From assembly GCF_030272615.1 (NCBI RefSeq), contig NC_081415.1, forward strand, positions 268,562,425-268,626,424: a stretch of 64,000 bases of DNA, in the 5' to 3' direction. This document shows positions 1-10,199 of this stretch, piece by piece. Source of the DNA: Cryptomeria japonica. Its lineage: Eukaryota > Streptophyta > Pinopsida > Cupressales > Cupressaceae. The stretch's first letter is position 1. The number at the start of each line of letters is the position of its first letter. The notes under the pieces are model-generated. The model was not told where the DNA came from and searched no databases. It worked only from the letters and a program-made list of their open reading frames with translations. The position numbers and the translations under genes were made by a program.

Positions 1-1
1 T

Positions 2-355
2 ATCGAAGATGTTCATCTTAGGGAATTTATGTCTTATATTCAGATCAAATATATGAGGGGTGAATAGGCTAGAGAATATATGGATATGGAACAAGTTGTC
101 CCATTGCCATTGAGGGCTGAAGTAGGGGACCTAGATGAAGTTTACTATAGATGGAACCATCTTACTTCCAATCCAAGAGTCAAAAGAAGGATTTTATCAT
201 TGAGAGAAGAAGTTCACACTAAATTTGAACAAATGGCAAAAACATATGCAAGAACAGTGTATGGACATCTGGCTCAGAGATGGAATGGGTTACCTGAGGA
301 CCTAAAGAAAGTAGAGCCACATTATTTGAAAAACTATCATGCAACACTCAGGTGA
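2..355 (+). pseudogene. Unassigned reading-frame remnant at the window edge
   Basis: The frame is open from base 2 to the stop at 353-355, except for one TAG just before the ATG at 80. The 91 residues from that ATG are mixed charged and hydrophobic, with a stretch rich in Arg, Lys and Glu in the middle and a Trp-Asn-Gly-Leu motif near the end. I recognise no domain. The frame probably continues upstream of the window, so the 5' end is missing. It could be an exon of a host gene, a fragment of a host pseudogene, or part of an unrecognised transposon. No start context, splice pattern or neighbouring gene decides between these. The sequence after 355 has many stops. Confidence 0.3.
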
Positions 356-1904
356 GAAGACACCTATATACATTAGGGGTGGTCACAACAGGAAAAGTTG
401 ATTCCTTTGATCTTCCAACAACCTATGTTATGGTGGCTTATTCCTCACTAGGAGGAATTGCAATATTATGATGTGGAATAGAAACAGGAAAGATGAGAGA
501 ATCTCAGAGAGAACTAGGGCTTCTACTGGAGCCCTATTGCTAAGACACGAGGTGAGACTTCTGCTACTAACTTTAGGTTACTGACTTGGATTGAAAATCA
601 AAAGACATCTGTTGAGGGAACATCTACTGGTGGACAAACAAAACCTTCAGTTGGGGGATGCGATGAGTCATAGTTTTATGGTTCTTTCATAGACAAGTTT
701 GCCATCTTTAGGGGTTTTGTATTTGCTAATGGACTTCATAAACATACTTTAATCAACCTTATATGCTTGTTTTGATAAGTCTTATTACCTGTAGTTGAAA
801 CCTTTATTTGGATAGAATCATGAACCTTATAAATGCAATTATAAGTATTTACTATTTTTATGTGTGACTAATGAATATATTCAAAATAAATGATCATGAT
901 ATGTGGATAGAATGTTTTCTCTAACCTTTGTGTGGCAGCTATATGGAATGATCTTTATGAAGGAACAAGGTCTCATTCATAGCAATAGGGTAACGTGGAC
1001 AAAGGATAGACAACAAGCCAGGAAGAGTTCAAAAATTTGTTGAGGACTTGGTCACTACTATCCCTGCTCAATAAGGAGTCTGCAAACTAATCCAGATTCA
1101 TTAATAAAGACTGTTAGTTTTCATGATGGATGTTAGAGAGGATATAGGGAAAATCTACAAATGTTCAAAGAAGGATAAGAGAGCTGATTATCTTAGCTTT
1201 TCTATATTTTATGAGTTTTAAAAAAAGCTTCCACCTAGATAGTAGGAAGTGGAGCGAATGTTTTGGGTTGTTGTTAAGGATGAATGTTATAAATATTTTG
1301 TGCATTCATGTGTTAGTTAGTTCCTGATTTTGAATTAAGTAATGTTATTTTGTCGAGTTGATTTCTTAATAAAGAAGAGTATCTACTTTCCAATTTAATA
1401 TCATGTTTCTGATATGGTTGTAGGCTTGATCAGTTAATTTTTGTTATAATTCTTATTTGAGGAGACTCATCCAAGGGGGCCCACTTGGTGAGAATTATAT
1501 ATGGTTATCTTTTATATAATTTGTTCTTTAAGTTACTTAGTTATGTTTTATTCACTTGCTCGTTGTCTGTTCCTGCAACCACAATCTATAACTCTATGCA
1601 TGTTCCTGCAACCACGGTAGGGTAGAATAGTTATTTCTATACAAGTTGAGGAATTGGTATTTTGTTAGTAGAAATTAATATTATTTTTAAAGTTTTGATT
1701 TCAAGAAATTTCCTTTTCTGTAAATAGTTGTTTACTCACTTTCAATTGCCTAAAAATAGGATAGACTTATTCCTATATGTTCTTAGTGCATATACTTTGC
1801 AGTCTCATTTCAAGTTACACATCCTCAGATTGATGAATAAATGAGTTAGAAGAATGGAATTTAGATAGTTTCTCAATGGAAACTTGTGTCTCTAGTCTAA
1901 GTAT
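356..1904. other. Non-coding, unassigned sequence
   Basis: I see no open frame or recognisable element in this AT-rich stretch. A 15-bp direct repeat (TGTTCCTGCAACCAC) occurs near 1568 and again near 1601. The right end abuts the truncated end of gypsy A, so one breakpoint of that element lies close to 1904. Confidence 0.4.
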
Positions 1905-2014
1905 CTAGTTGTGTGTGATAGCAATTGTTTTGCACCCACATGGTATACAATCGCCTTGAGGTGTAATAAACAAGATGTCTAGTCCCAATCCTTGTTGTGT
2001 GTAGGAGTCAACAA
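1905..2014 (-). pseudogene. Gypsy A RNase H fragment, distal side of NA1
   Basis: On the minus strand this piece begins with Asp-Ser-Tyr-Thr-Gln-Gln-Gly and continues with Ile-Leu-Phe-Ile-Thr-Pro-Gln-Gly-Asp, the pattern that follows the first catalytic Asp of a Ty3/gypsy RNase H. The Lys-Leu-Tyr-Phe-Asp that normally precedes it is at the other edge of NA1, at about 8516-8530. The two halves are therefore one domain split by insertion. After about 1905 the similarity stops. No function remains. Confidence 0.75.
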
Positions 2015-2822
2015 TGTTGGCATATGGACACTCCAATGAGACATTGTGTGTGATTGAAGGTTTTGTCATTGATGGCAACCTTGCAATCCTATGGTACCGG
2101 AAAGACATTCTACCGGTAAAGCATTATTCAAGCAAGACAGTGCATCGGCATCAACAAGACCACTCTACACCGGCACCGACACCGGCACAGAAGAAAGATG
2201 TATATCGGCACAGAGGCTGATAGGATTTTTGATATGTAATATTTTGTTTATTATTGTAAGCCAACTTGGCAAATTGTAAAATGACTCTTGTATATAAAAG
2301 AGATCATTGTAGACATTTGTAAGATAGGTATAGTGAGCAAAAAGAAAATTATTAGGCAGACCTAATGTGCGAATTATAGGTCAAGGGTATATGTAAAGAA
2401 TAGAGCAAGAACCGGTACTGAATCTGGCATTGAAGATGCTATTATAAAGCAGTACAGAATATTGGATTAACATAATCCTCATTTTAAGTCAGTGTGACTT
2501 CTTTCTGAGCAGTGTGCTCTAGGCAGTTGGCCTTCCTGAATGTGCAGACCCCTATTGTAAGTAATATTCTCTTATTGGCCAGTAAGTGAATATTGTGGGT
2601 CACAAATCCCATCAAGGTTTTTCCCACACCGGGTTTCCTCATTAAACATCTTGTGTTATGGTGTTCTTTTCATGTGGATGCTTTTGATTTTGTTAATTAC
2701 ATTAATTCTTGCATACCGGTATACTGTTACTTTATGTTCTGCATGTTTTTTATTAATAAAATTACATTACCGGTCAGATACTGATTCACCCCCCCCTCTC
2801 AATATCTGTGGGAACCCTAACA
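2015..2822 (+). repeat. NA1 5' LTR
   Basis: 808 bp, TG...CA bounded. It contains a TATA box (2291-2300), a C-rich tract near the 3' end (2787-2798), and several ACCGGT/ACCGGC hexamers. Relative to the 3' LTR it carries extra short segments, for example TTTTGTTTATTATTGTAAGC after 2240 and a stretch near 2672, which the right LTR lacks. Confidence 0.92.
2291..2300 (+). promoter_or_regulatory. TATA box of NA1 5' LTR
   Basis: TATATAAAAG followed by AGATCATTGTAG. The same block is kept in the 3' LTR (7999-8008). The LTRs of the tandem array have TATATAAGAGAGATCA at the matching place. It probably marks the U3/R boundary and the LTR transcription start. Confidence 0.7.
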
Positions 2823-2824
2823 AT

Positions 2825-2836
2825 TGGTATCAGAGC
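2825..2836 (+). other. NA1 primer binding site (tRNA-iMet type)
   Basis: TGGTATCAGAGC lies two bases after the end of the 5' LTR. This is the usual plant primer site complementary to the 3' end of initiator tRNA-Met, shared by most copia and many gypsy elements. Confidence 0.9.
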
Positions 2837-2893
2837 CTGGTCCTCTATTTTCAGAAGCCTAACAGCTTGAGGAAGATCTTGACACCGGTAAAA

Positions 2894-4027
2894 ATGGAAA
2901 ATCTGATGAAGCAACTTGAAGGAGCTCTTACTGACTATGATGCAGAGAAGTTGAAAAATATCAAATTAGAAGATGATTTAAAAGCAGCTCAGGATATCAT
3001 TCAAGCACTTCAAGAAAATCTTACTGTTACAAGAAATAAGAGAAGAGAACTTTGTGAAAAATTGCAAAATGAGAATGATGAAAAGGAATCACTTAATGAT
3101 ATGATAAGCAAATTGAAACAAGAGATCATGACAACAAAAAATGAAATGTAGGATATGACTATGAGATTTTGCAAAGATATTGAGGACAGAAAGAAGAATG
3201 AAGAAGAATTGACCAGAAGACTAAGTGATGTAGCAAATGAGAACACAAGACTTAGCTATGAAAATGACATGTTGAAGACAGATCTGATGTATACTCAGAA
3301 TGACTCGAATGAACTAATGAGAGAAAAAGAAATCTTGGAAAGGGAATTGGAAACTGCAAATCAACACAAAGAAAAATTCAAGAAAAGCTCATAAGAACTT
3401 GGTACCTTATTGAAGAATCAAAGACCCAAAGGTGACACTTCTGGAATTGGATTTGAAGTTGGAGAAAGCTCCGGTACTACAAATACTCAAGATCACAGCA
3501 AACTGGTAAGACCTCCTAATACTTACAAATTCAATGGAAAATGCTTTAACTGTAATAAATATGGTCATAGGGAAAATGAATGTAGATCTAGGAATTATCA
3601 GAATATCAATCCTCCCACCGGTCAATGCTCCAAATGCAACAAAATTGGTCAAAACTCTGAAAACTGCAGAATGAATGTAAGATGTTATGTTTGTGGAAGA
3701 TTTGGACATTTATCAAATCAATGCAGAACACAAACCGGCATAGGTTATGGGAAAGCTATTTAGAAAAATAATGTAACTTGTTATGCATGTAACAAAATTG
3801 GTCATATTGCTAAATTTTGTAGAAGTAAAGGTACACTGGTAGACAACAAAAGTACTAGCTTGAAAGGTAAAGAAAAGGTTGAAGAGGTTAAGCAAGAATT
3901 CTCAAAGCAATGGATTAGAAAAGATGATCTAAATATTGGGAATACTCCTCCACCGGTAGAACCAACAAATGCTCCACCGGCAAGACAGAGCAGTGCTCCA
4001 CCGGCAAGAAGTTCTTCATCTAATTGA
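2894..4027 (+). pseudogene. NA1 ORF1: Gag-like protein with coiled coil and four zinc knuckles
   Basis: One frame of 377 codons from ATG 2894 to TGA 4025-4027, interrupted only by TAG 3149, TAA 3392 and TAG 3761, with no frameshift. Residues 1-165 are a charged Glu/Lys/Asn-rich helix that looks like a long coiled coil. Four zinc knuckles follow at about residues 217, 245, 264 and 296. Three are CX2CX4HX4C; the second has Gln in place of His. The tail is Pro/Ala/Ser-rich. By analogy with Gag nucleocapsids it should bind RNA and assemble particles, but there is no recognisable capsid domain of the usual copia or gypsy type. Two homologues lie at 44247-45361 and 50156-51277. Confidence 0.8.
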
Positions 4028-4330
4028 AGAAAATTATCTTGAGGGTTTGGCAATCTAATGACAGGTGTTATTATTCCCTCGGTTACAGAAAAGAAGTTGA
4101 AAATCACTCATTACCGGTGAATAAAGTTAAGCTAATACATTACCGGCAAGCAATTAATGTGGTAGGTAGCGGAAAAGACTTTATAAAATAAGGTTTTGGC
4201 TCCATTTCATTTCACCGTGATTTCAAACTTTTAGAGAGCGCAAAGATTTATGAGCTAAGGAATTTAGAGCAAGAAGCAAGCACACTCCAAGCAATCATTC
4301 ATCCAAGACAAAAAAAAAAGGTATTTTATC

Positions 4331-7300
4331 ATGGCATCCTCCTCTACAATTGAATACATAGTGAACCCTAATGTTGTGGAAGTAATTAAAAGACCTAGGC
4401 CCATATTTTAGTTGGTCCCCGAAATAGCAAAGAAAGATGATACCTTAGGTGCATTCTCTCAAATCCCTAAAGGTGTTGTATATGTTGAAGACCCTAGAAT
4501 GTATATTCACTGCAATATTGAAGAGCTAGGAGACGAGGAAATCAAAACCATGTACAAAACTGAGATATGTGATGATACTGGCAATATCAAAGCTAAACAC
4601 AAAATCATTGAAACCCTAGGATTCACAGAAATCCTTAGTATTCCAGAATTTCCTAAAGATGTGATTAGGATAGCATTAAGCAGAGTTCATGGAGAATTTT
4701 TCTGGCTAGATACAATTCATAAGATCACCAAGCAAGTGGTAAAGGCTGTCACACGGTTACCGACCATCGGTAAAAGACCAGATAAAAACAAGAAAGTTTC
4801 AAATGATTTAGTCATTGACCTAACAGGTGCAACATCTAATAAAAGATCTTTAAGGGTTAATGATGTAAAGGATACAAATGTGAGATTCATAAGCATGATA
4901 TTAGGTTACAAAGCCACTCATGCCAATAGACTCAACTCAGTTTCAAGTTTGTGCATCAAGAGTGCTTATGACATAGTAATAGAAAATGCAAAAATTGACA
5001 TCTATGAATGGCTAAAGGATGAACTGATTGACAACCTTGGGAAGATAAAGAAGGATAATAAAGGAACCTTCAGATTTGGAAATCTGTTAGTGTGTCTAAT
5101 GCTTCATATAACAAAATAAGTTCCCGGTATAGGATATAAAGATTTTGGATATGACATACTGATAGGAAAGCAACTGACATAATTGTTCAATACCATGGGC
5201 GACAATAAGGAAAACATCATTCATGACTTATTCCAAGCACTAAAAACAAAAATGAAGAAAAGGACAAGGTTATCACAGAAGATTGTGGATAAATACAAAG
5301 ATGATATGTTCTTTGTTATCAAAAAGGATGAAATATGGATGGAAGCAATCATCCCCAGGACAATCTGGGTAACAGAAATGGACTATGAAACAGATGACCA
5401 CATAGTGGAAACTTATGCCAAAGCACTTCTGGAAGCCCCCAATGAACCTAAAGAAGAAATATTTGGTAGTGCTGAAACCATAGAAAGCCAAATTCAATCA
5501 AAGAAAAGAGTGAAAAAGGTTGAGGCATTTGTGAGAAAAGGATCCAGACAAGCAAAAGCCATAAAGGAAGATATATTAAAGAAAACCGGCATAACTAAAG
5601 ATGAGTTGGTAGACCCACAATCTGAAGCTCATCTATCACTGGTAGGTACTTCCTCAAAAGGAGATATACCAACAACTTTTAAAAGAGTTGTTAGGAAAAG
5701 AGACCCCTCACTGGCAACCACTCCTTCACCTAGAAGGACAAGGCAGAAGCAACAAGCTGTGAGATCTTTGGTCAGAAAGGTCACACCTAAAAAGAAGCAG
5801 ACCCCTAAGAAAAAGAAAAAGACCACAACTAACTTGGCACCTCTAGAAATTTTGTTAAATGAAATCACAGAGGAAGGTAAATTGAAGAACATAGAGAAAA
5901 TATATGACACTTTAACAACTGATGAGAAAGAACAAGTAGAAAATAGTGTTATATTACATATGGATATGTACAAGAAGTTTTTGATGGAAGTAGTCAATGA
6001 AATTCTAGATGAATTATTTCAAAGACTAGAGGCAAGAAGACAGGCAGTGATAGAATTGGATAAGAAAATAAAAATTAAGAAATTACTTGCTGTATATCCG
6101 GTAAACTCACCTAAAGAAATTGATGACCTAATTGCTCAAGCAAACTGGTCAGTATTCTCTACTACACACCGACAAATTTCACTAATGGCAGGAAGAGTTA
6201 ATGAAGTGATAGAGGAAACAAAAGATGGATGGGATATATTCTTGGTTGAGAAAGAAAAACAAGAAGAGTTCAGGAACCCCAAACCTATAAAAGTTTATCA
6301 GAAAGATAGAGACAAGGGGAAAGGTAAAGTTGGTGGACCACCAAGTATCAAGGTTAGAGACAACTTACCCCCACCTCCTTTAAATACTCCACCGGTAAAA
6401 TCAACAACTACTAAAGATCAACCGACAACTAAGAGCATGGATACAGAGGATGGCAACACTAATCCTGAAGTCCTATATACTGTGAATGTTGATACTTAGA
6501 ATATCAACATAGTGGTAGATAAAGATACAACAGATAAATCAGATATAGCCAAAGAGCCTCCGGTAACAGGAAATACAGAGCAACCGGTAGCGGATACAAG
6601 GAAAAAGGTGGAATCTGAAGCACAAATAGAGAAACCGACAGAGCTAAAGGCTCCAGAACAGATGCCACCGGTAAGAAATGAAGCAGGAAAACCAGTGCTT
6701 AAAGAAATGCAGACACAAACAGACCTACTAGAGGTCAATACAAGCATGGTCACTTCCACCGGTACTCAGTTTGTTGGGTCACCATCAAAGTCAACAAATG
6801 TGACTGAGGTATTACTTGAATCTATCAAGAAAATAACTGACTATAGCTCACAAGCTTACAAAGCAATAGATGATTCAATCCCATTTTTGAAATCAACAGC
6901 TCCTAATTGTAATATAGATAATAAAGATTCTTTAGGACAGTTAGATACACTATGTAAATACATTTCTGGAAATTTTGAGCAAATAAAGGTAGAATCTGTA
7001 AAGGACATTGTAGAAAAGGAGAAACAAAAATTCTTTGAGGAAGGAATTAAGAAGTGTAACAGAGATTTTGACACACTTCTACCGGAACTGTGTAGTTTGT
7101 TAAAAGAGTACAAAAACCTATACAAAGACACATGCAAAACAAACTTCCTGACTATAGATGTAGACAAAAAGATAAACAAGACACATGAAGAGATAAACAA
7201 GCTTGCAGACAATTTTGTCAACTCACCAGATTCATTATCTATTTTTGAAGATAAGTTAGCAAATTTTGAGACAGAATTACTTAAACAGGAGAAAGAGAAA

Positions 7301-7555
7301 GAGACAATAATAAATAAGGCAAAGTACTTGAGATCCAAACTAAGTCCAAGATTGGATTATCTAGCATCTCTATAGAAGGAAATCTCAGAGGTATTAACAT
7401 CGGGAAGTAAAACACCGGTAGAGCAATTGCAACATCTCACCGACACTGTGAAGAGAACTAAAACAGCAATAAAAGATAGCAAAAAGTTTATGGATAGTAT
7501 AAACTCAATTTTGGGCGATCTTCTTCAAATAATAACTACCCAACTACAAGGTTGA
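4331..7555 (+). pseudogene. NA1 ORF2: large protein of unknown function
   Basis: The frame runs 1075 codons from ATG 4331 to TGA 7553-7555. Five in-frame stops (4409, 5117, 5180, 6497, 7373) but no frameshift interrupt it. Residues about 20-290 form the best-conserved part, with a His-Gly-Glu-Phe-Phe-Trp motif and a following Leu-Pro-x-Ile-Gly-Lys-x-Pro-Asp-Lys motif. A Lys-rich basic patch lies near residues 485-500. A Pro-rich linker lies around 670-700. The last 270 residues are a charged helix likely to be a coiled coil, with a Ser-Pro-Arg-Leu-Asp motif. I see no catalytic motif of protease, integrase, reverse transcriptase or RNase H. Homologues at 40700-43874 and 46623-49795 share the same order. 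Function unknown; a structural or packaging role is only a guess. Confidence 0.75.
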
Positions 7556-7606
7556 GGTTATGGATTGGTACAACTACAAACTCTACTAACCTTTGTCATT
7601 GATGCC

Positions 7607-7619
7607 AAAGGGGGAGTAG
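7607..7619 (+). other. NA1 upstream polypurine tract (PPT-like)
   Basis: AAAGGGGGAGTAG preceded by TGATGCC. It lies about 130 bp before the terminal tract at 7739-7750 and has the same core. A paired arrangement is also present in the array copies. Confidence 0.6.
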
Positions 7620-7738
7620 TAGGATGAGAAAATTCAAAAACACTGGGATCATATGCTCAGGGGGAGTCACTCACTTTTTTGGTCTACACATTTTTGGATA
7701 TCTTTTTGAAATTTCTCATGAGTGTTGCCATCAATGCC

Positions 7739-7750
7739 AAAGGGGGAGAT
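7739..7750 (+). other. NA1 terminal polypurine tract
   Basis: AAAGGGGGAGAT directly abuts the 3' LTR at 7751. It is the expected plus-strand priming site and resembles the tract common before plant copia 3' LTRs. Confidence 0.8.
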
Positions 7751-8515
7751 TGTTGGCATATGGACACTCTAATGAGACATTGTGTGTGATTGAAGGTTTT
7801 GTCATTGATGGAAACCTTGCAATTCTACGGTACTAGCAAGACATTCTACCAGTAAAGCATTATTCAAGCAAGACAGTGCACTAGCATCAACAAGACCACT
7901 CTACACCGGCACCGACACAGAAGAAAAGTGTATATCGGCATAGAGGCCGACAGGATTTTTCATATGTAATGACTTGGCAAATTGTAAAATGACTCTTGTA
8001 TATAAAAGAGATCATTGTAGATATTTGTAAGATAGGTATAGCGAGCAAAAAGAAAATTATTAGGCAGACCTAATGTGTGAATTATAGGTCAAGGGTATAT
8101 GTAAAGAACAGAGCAAGAACCGGTATTGAATCTGGCATTGAAGATGCTATTATAAAGCAGTACTGAATATTGGATTAGCATAATCCTCATTGTAAGTCAG
8201 TGTGACTTCTTTCTAAGCAGTGTGCTCTAGGCAGTTGGCCTTCCTGCATGTGCATGCCCCTATTGTAAGTAATATTCTCTTATTGGCCAGTAAGTGAATA
8301 TTGTGGGTCACAAATCCCATCGAGGTTTTTCCCACACCGGGTTTCCTCATTAAACATCTTGTGTTATGGTGTGCTTTTGATTCTGTTAATTACATTAATT
8401 CTTGCATACCGGTATACTATTACTTTATGTTCTGCATGTTTTGTATTAAGAAAATTACATTACTGGTCAGATACTGATTCACCCCCCCCTCTCAGTATCT
8501 GTGGGAACCGTAACA
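7751..8515 (+). repeat. NA1 3' LTR
   Basis: 765 bp, beginning TGTTGGCATATGG and ending GTAACA. Its TATA box is at 7999-8008. It differs from the 5' LTR by scattered substitutions and a few short gaps, which suggests an insertion of some age. Confidence 0.92.
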
Positions 8516-10199
8516 ATCAAAGTATAATTTCTATTTGATGGACTTCAAGATTATCATAATGTCATCATCAAGGAACTCTATGATTAATTGACAGTCTTCT
8601 TGCAAAGGTGCTTCAACTAGTTGATCAGTAATGAATTATCCTTTTATATCTTTTTAGTCCACATACTCAATATCGAACTCACTTAGGATCATGACCCATT
8701 CAGTTATTCTGCTTTTGAGAGATACTTTAGAAAGGAGGTACTTAAGTGGGTCAATTTTGGTGATGAGGTTAGTCTTATGATTAAGCATACAGTGTCACAA
8801 TTTTGAATTATCAAAAACCACAAGAAGATATGCTCTCTCAATTGGTGTGTAGTTGATCTCATAATCCACTAATTTATGACTAATGTATTAGATAGCTCTT
8901 TCTTTTCCTTGTTCATCTACTTGTGTCATAAGTGCCCCAAGAGTGGCAGTTGAAGTAGATATGTACAGGAGAAGAGATTGATCAAGAAGATGAGGCATTA
9001 GCGCTAGTGGGGATGCAAGGTGCTCCGTAAGTTTATCAAATGTCTGATGACAAAGACAATCCCACTAAAATTTGGTATCCTTGTAGAGTAAGTGGGCAAA
9101 TGGTTGACACTTATCAACAGGTTGGTCAATGAACCGACATATTGCTTGAAGGTTACCTTGTAGATTGTGTAGTTGTTTGAGATTACTAGGAGGTAGCCTA
9201 TCTATTATAGCTTTGAATTTTTCATGGTCTACCTTGATGCCTCTTTTTACCATGGTGAATCCTAGGAGCTTGCCTAAAGTGACCCCGAAGACACATTTAT
9301 TAGGATTTTTCTATACTTTGTATTTATCAAGATGTTAAAATATTTTGGTAAGCACAAATGTGTCCTCTTGTTTTTCATTTTCCCAAGAGTTCATCTACAT
9401 AGTCCTCCATGATATCATGTAGGAGGTCATGGAATATTGCATTCATATCTCTCTAATAGGTAACCCCAACATTCTTGAGTCCAAAAGGCATTACTTAATA
9501 GAAAAATGTTCCCAAATAAGTTGTAAAGGTTGTTTTATGTTGATCTGTTTTCCACATTTTAATTTAGTTATAACTTGAAAATCCATCCATTAAGGAGAGC
9601 ATTTCATGCCTAGCTATAAGATCCACTATCATGTCAATAATGGGCAATGTGAAGTCATCCTTAGGGAATGACTTGTTGATGTCTCTAAAGTCTATGCATA
9701 TGTGGATGCTCCCAGTTGGTTTTCTAACTAGTACAGTATTGGAGACCCATTCCAGATAGTCAATATGGAAAATAAATCTAACATCTAGCATTTGTTGCAA
9801 CTCTGCTTTGACCAAGAGGGCTATTTGGGGATGAATTTTCCTTTATTTCTACTTAATGAGTTTTGCATTATGATGGAATGCGAGGTGGTGAACAACAAGA
9901 TCAAGATCTAATATTGGCATATCAACATACATTCATGCAATATTTTGTTGTGCACCTTGGAGGAATGCAATGGCATTCTTTTTTTCTTGGTCATTGAGAG
10001 ATTGTGCAATGAATGTGTTCTTTGGATTCTCAAGTGTCCCAAGATTGACTTCCTCTATTTCTTCAATCAAGATGGAGGATTTTAATTGTTGGGGTGGTAC
10101 TATGATAGGAAAATCAAGTCTCTCATCCTCTAGTGCCTCATCTAGGTTTTGACTAGTGGATCCATGTTTTATATTTCCTTTTTTTATGTTCGATAGCAC
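8516..10199 (-). pseudogene. Gypsy A reverse transcriptase and proximal RNase H
   Basis: Minus-strand fragments give a recognisable Ty3/gypsy polymerase. An N-terminal extension lies at 9933-10199. The reverse transcriptase core is at 9430-9830, with Glu-Trp-Val-Ser-Asn, Cys-Ile-Asp-Phe-Arg-Asp, Pro-Phe-Gly-Leu-Lys-Asn, and a catalytic Tyr-Val-Asp-Glu in place of Tyr-Val-Asp-Asp. The connection region is at 9065-9253. Early RNase H ends in Lys-Leu-Tyr-Phe-Asp at 8516-8530, where NA1 begins. Several in-frame stops and frameshifts are present and the last catalytic Asp of the polymerase motif is changed, so it is inactive. Confidence 0.85.

Larger units (their letters stand above)
2015..8515 (+). 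mobile_element. NA1: complete non-autonomous LTR retrotransposon
   Basis: Two LTRs (2015-2822, 7751-8515) begin TGTTGGCATATGG and end AACA. A tRNA-iMet-type primer site follows the left LTR, and a purine tract precedes the right one. The flanks are AACAA (2010-2014) and ATCAA (8516-8520), a 5-bp target-site duplication with one mismatch. The 4.9-kb interior holds a Gag-like ORF1 and a 1075-codon ORF2, but no protease, integrase, reverse transcriptase or RNase H in any frame I can read. It must depend on enzymes from another element. It sits in the RNase H domain of gypsy A. Two related copies form the array at 39495-52250. Confidence 0.9.

Noticed and set aside
2900-3250. Host coiled-coil protein gene (ORF1 region of NA1)
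   Set aside because: It starts 70 bp after the primer site, ends in zinc knuckles and is repeated in the array, so it belongs to the retroelement.
4331-7555. Programmed stop-codon readthrough in NA1 ORF2
   Set aside because: The stops are not shared with the two other copies, so decay explains them better.
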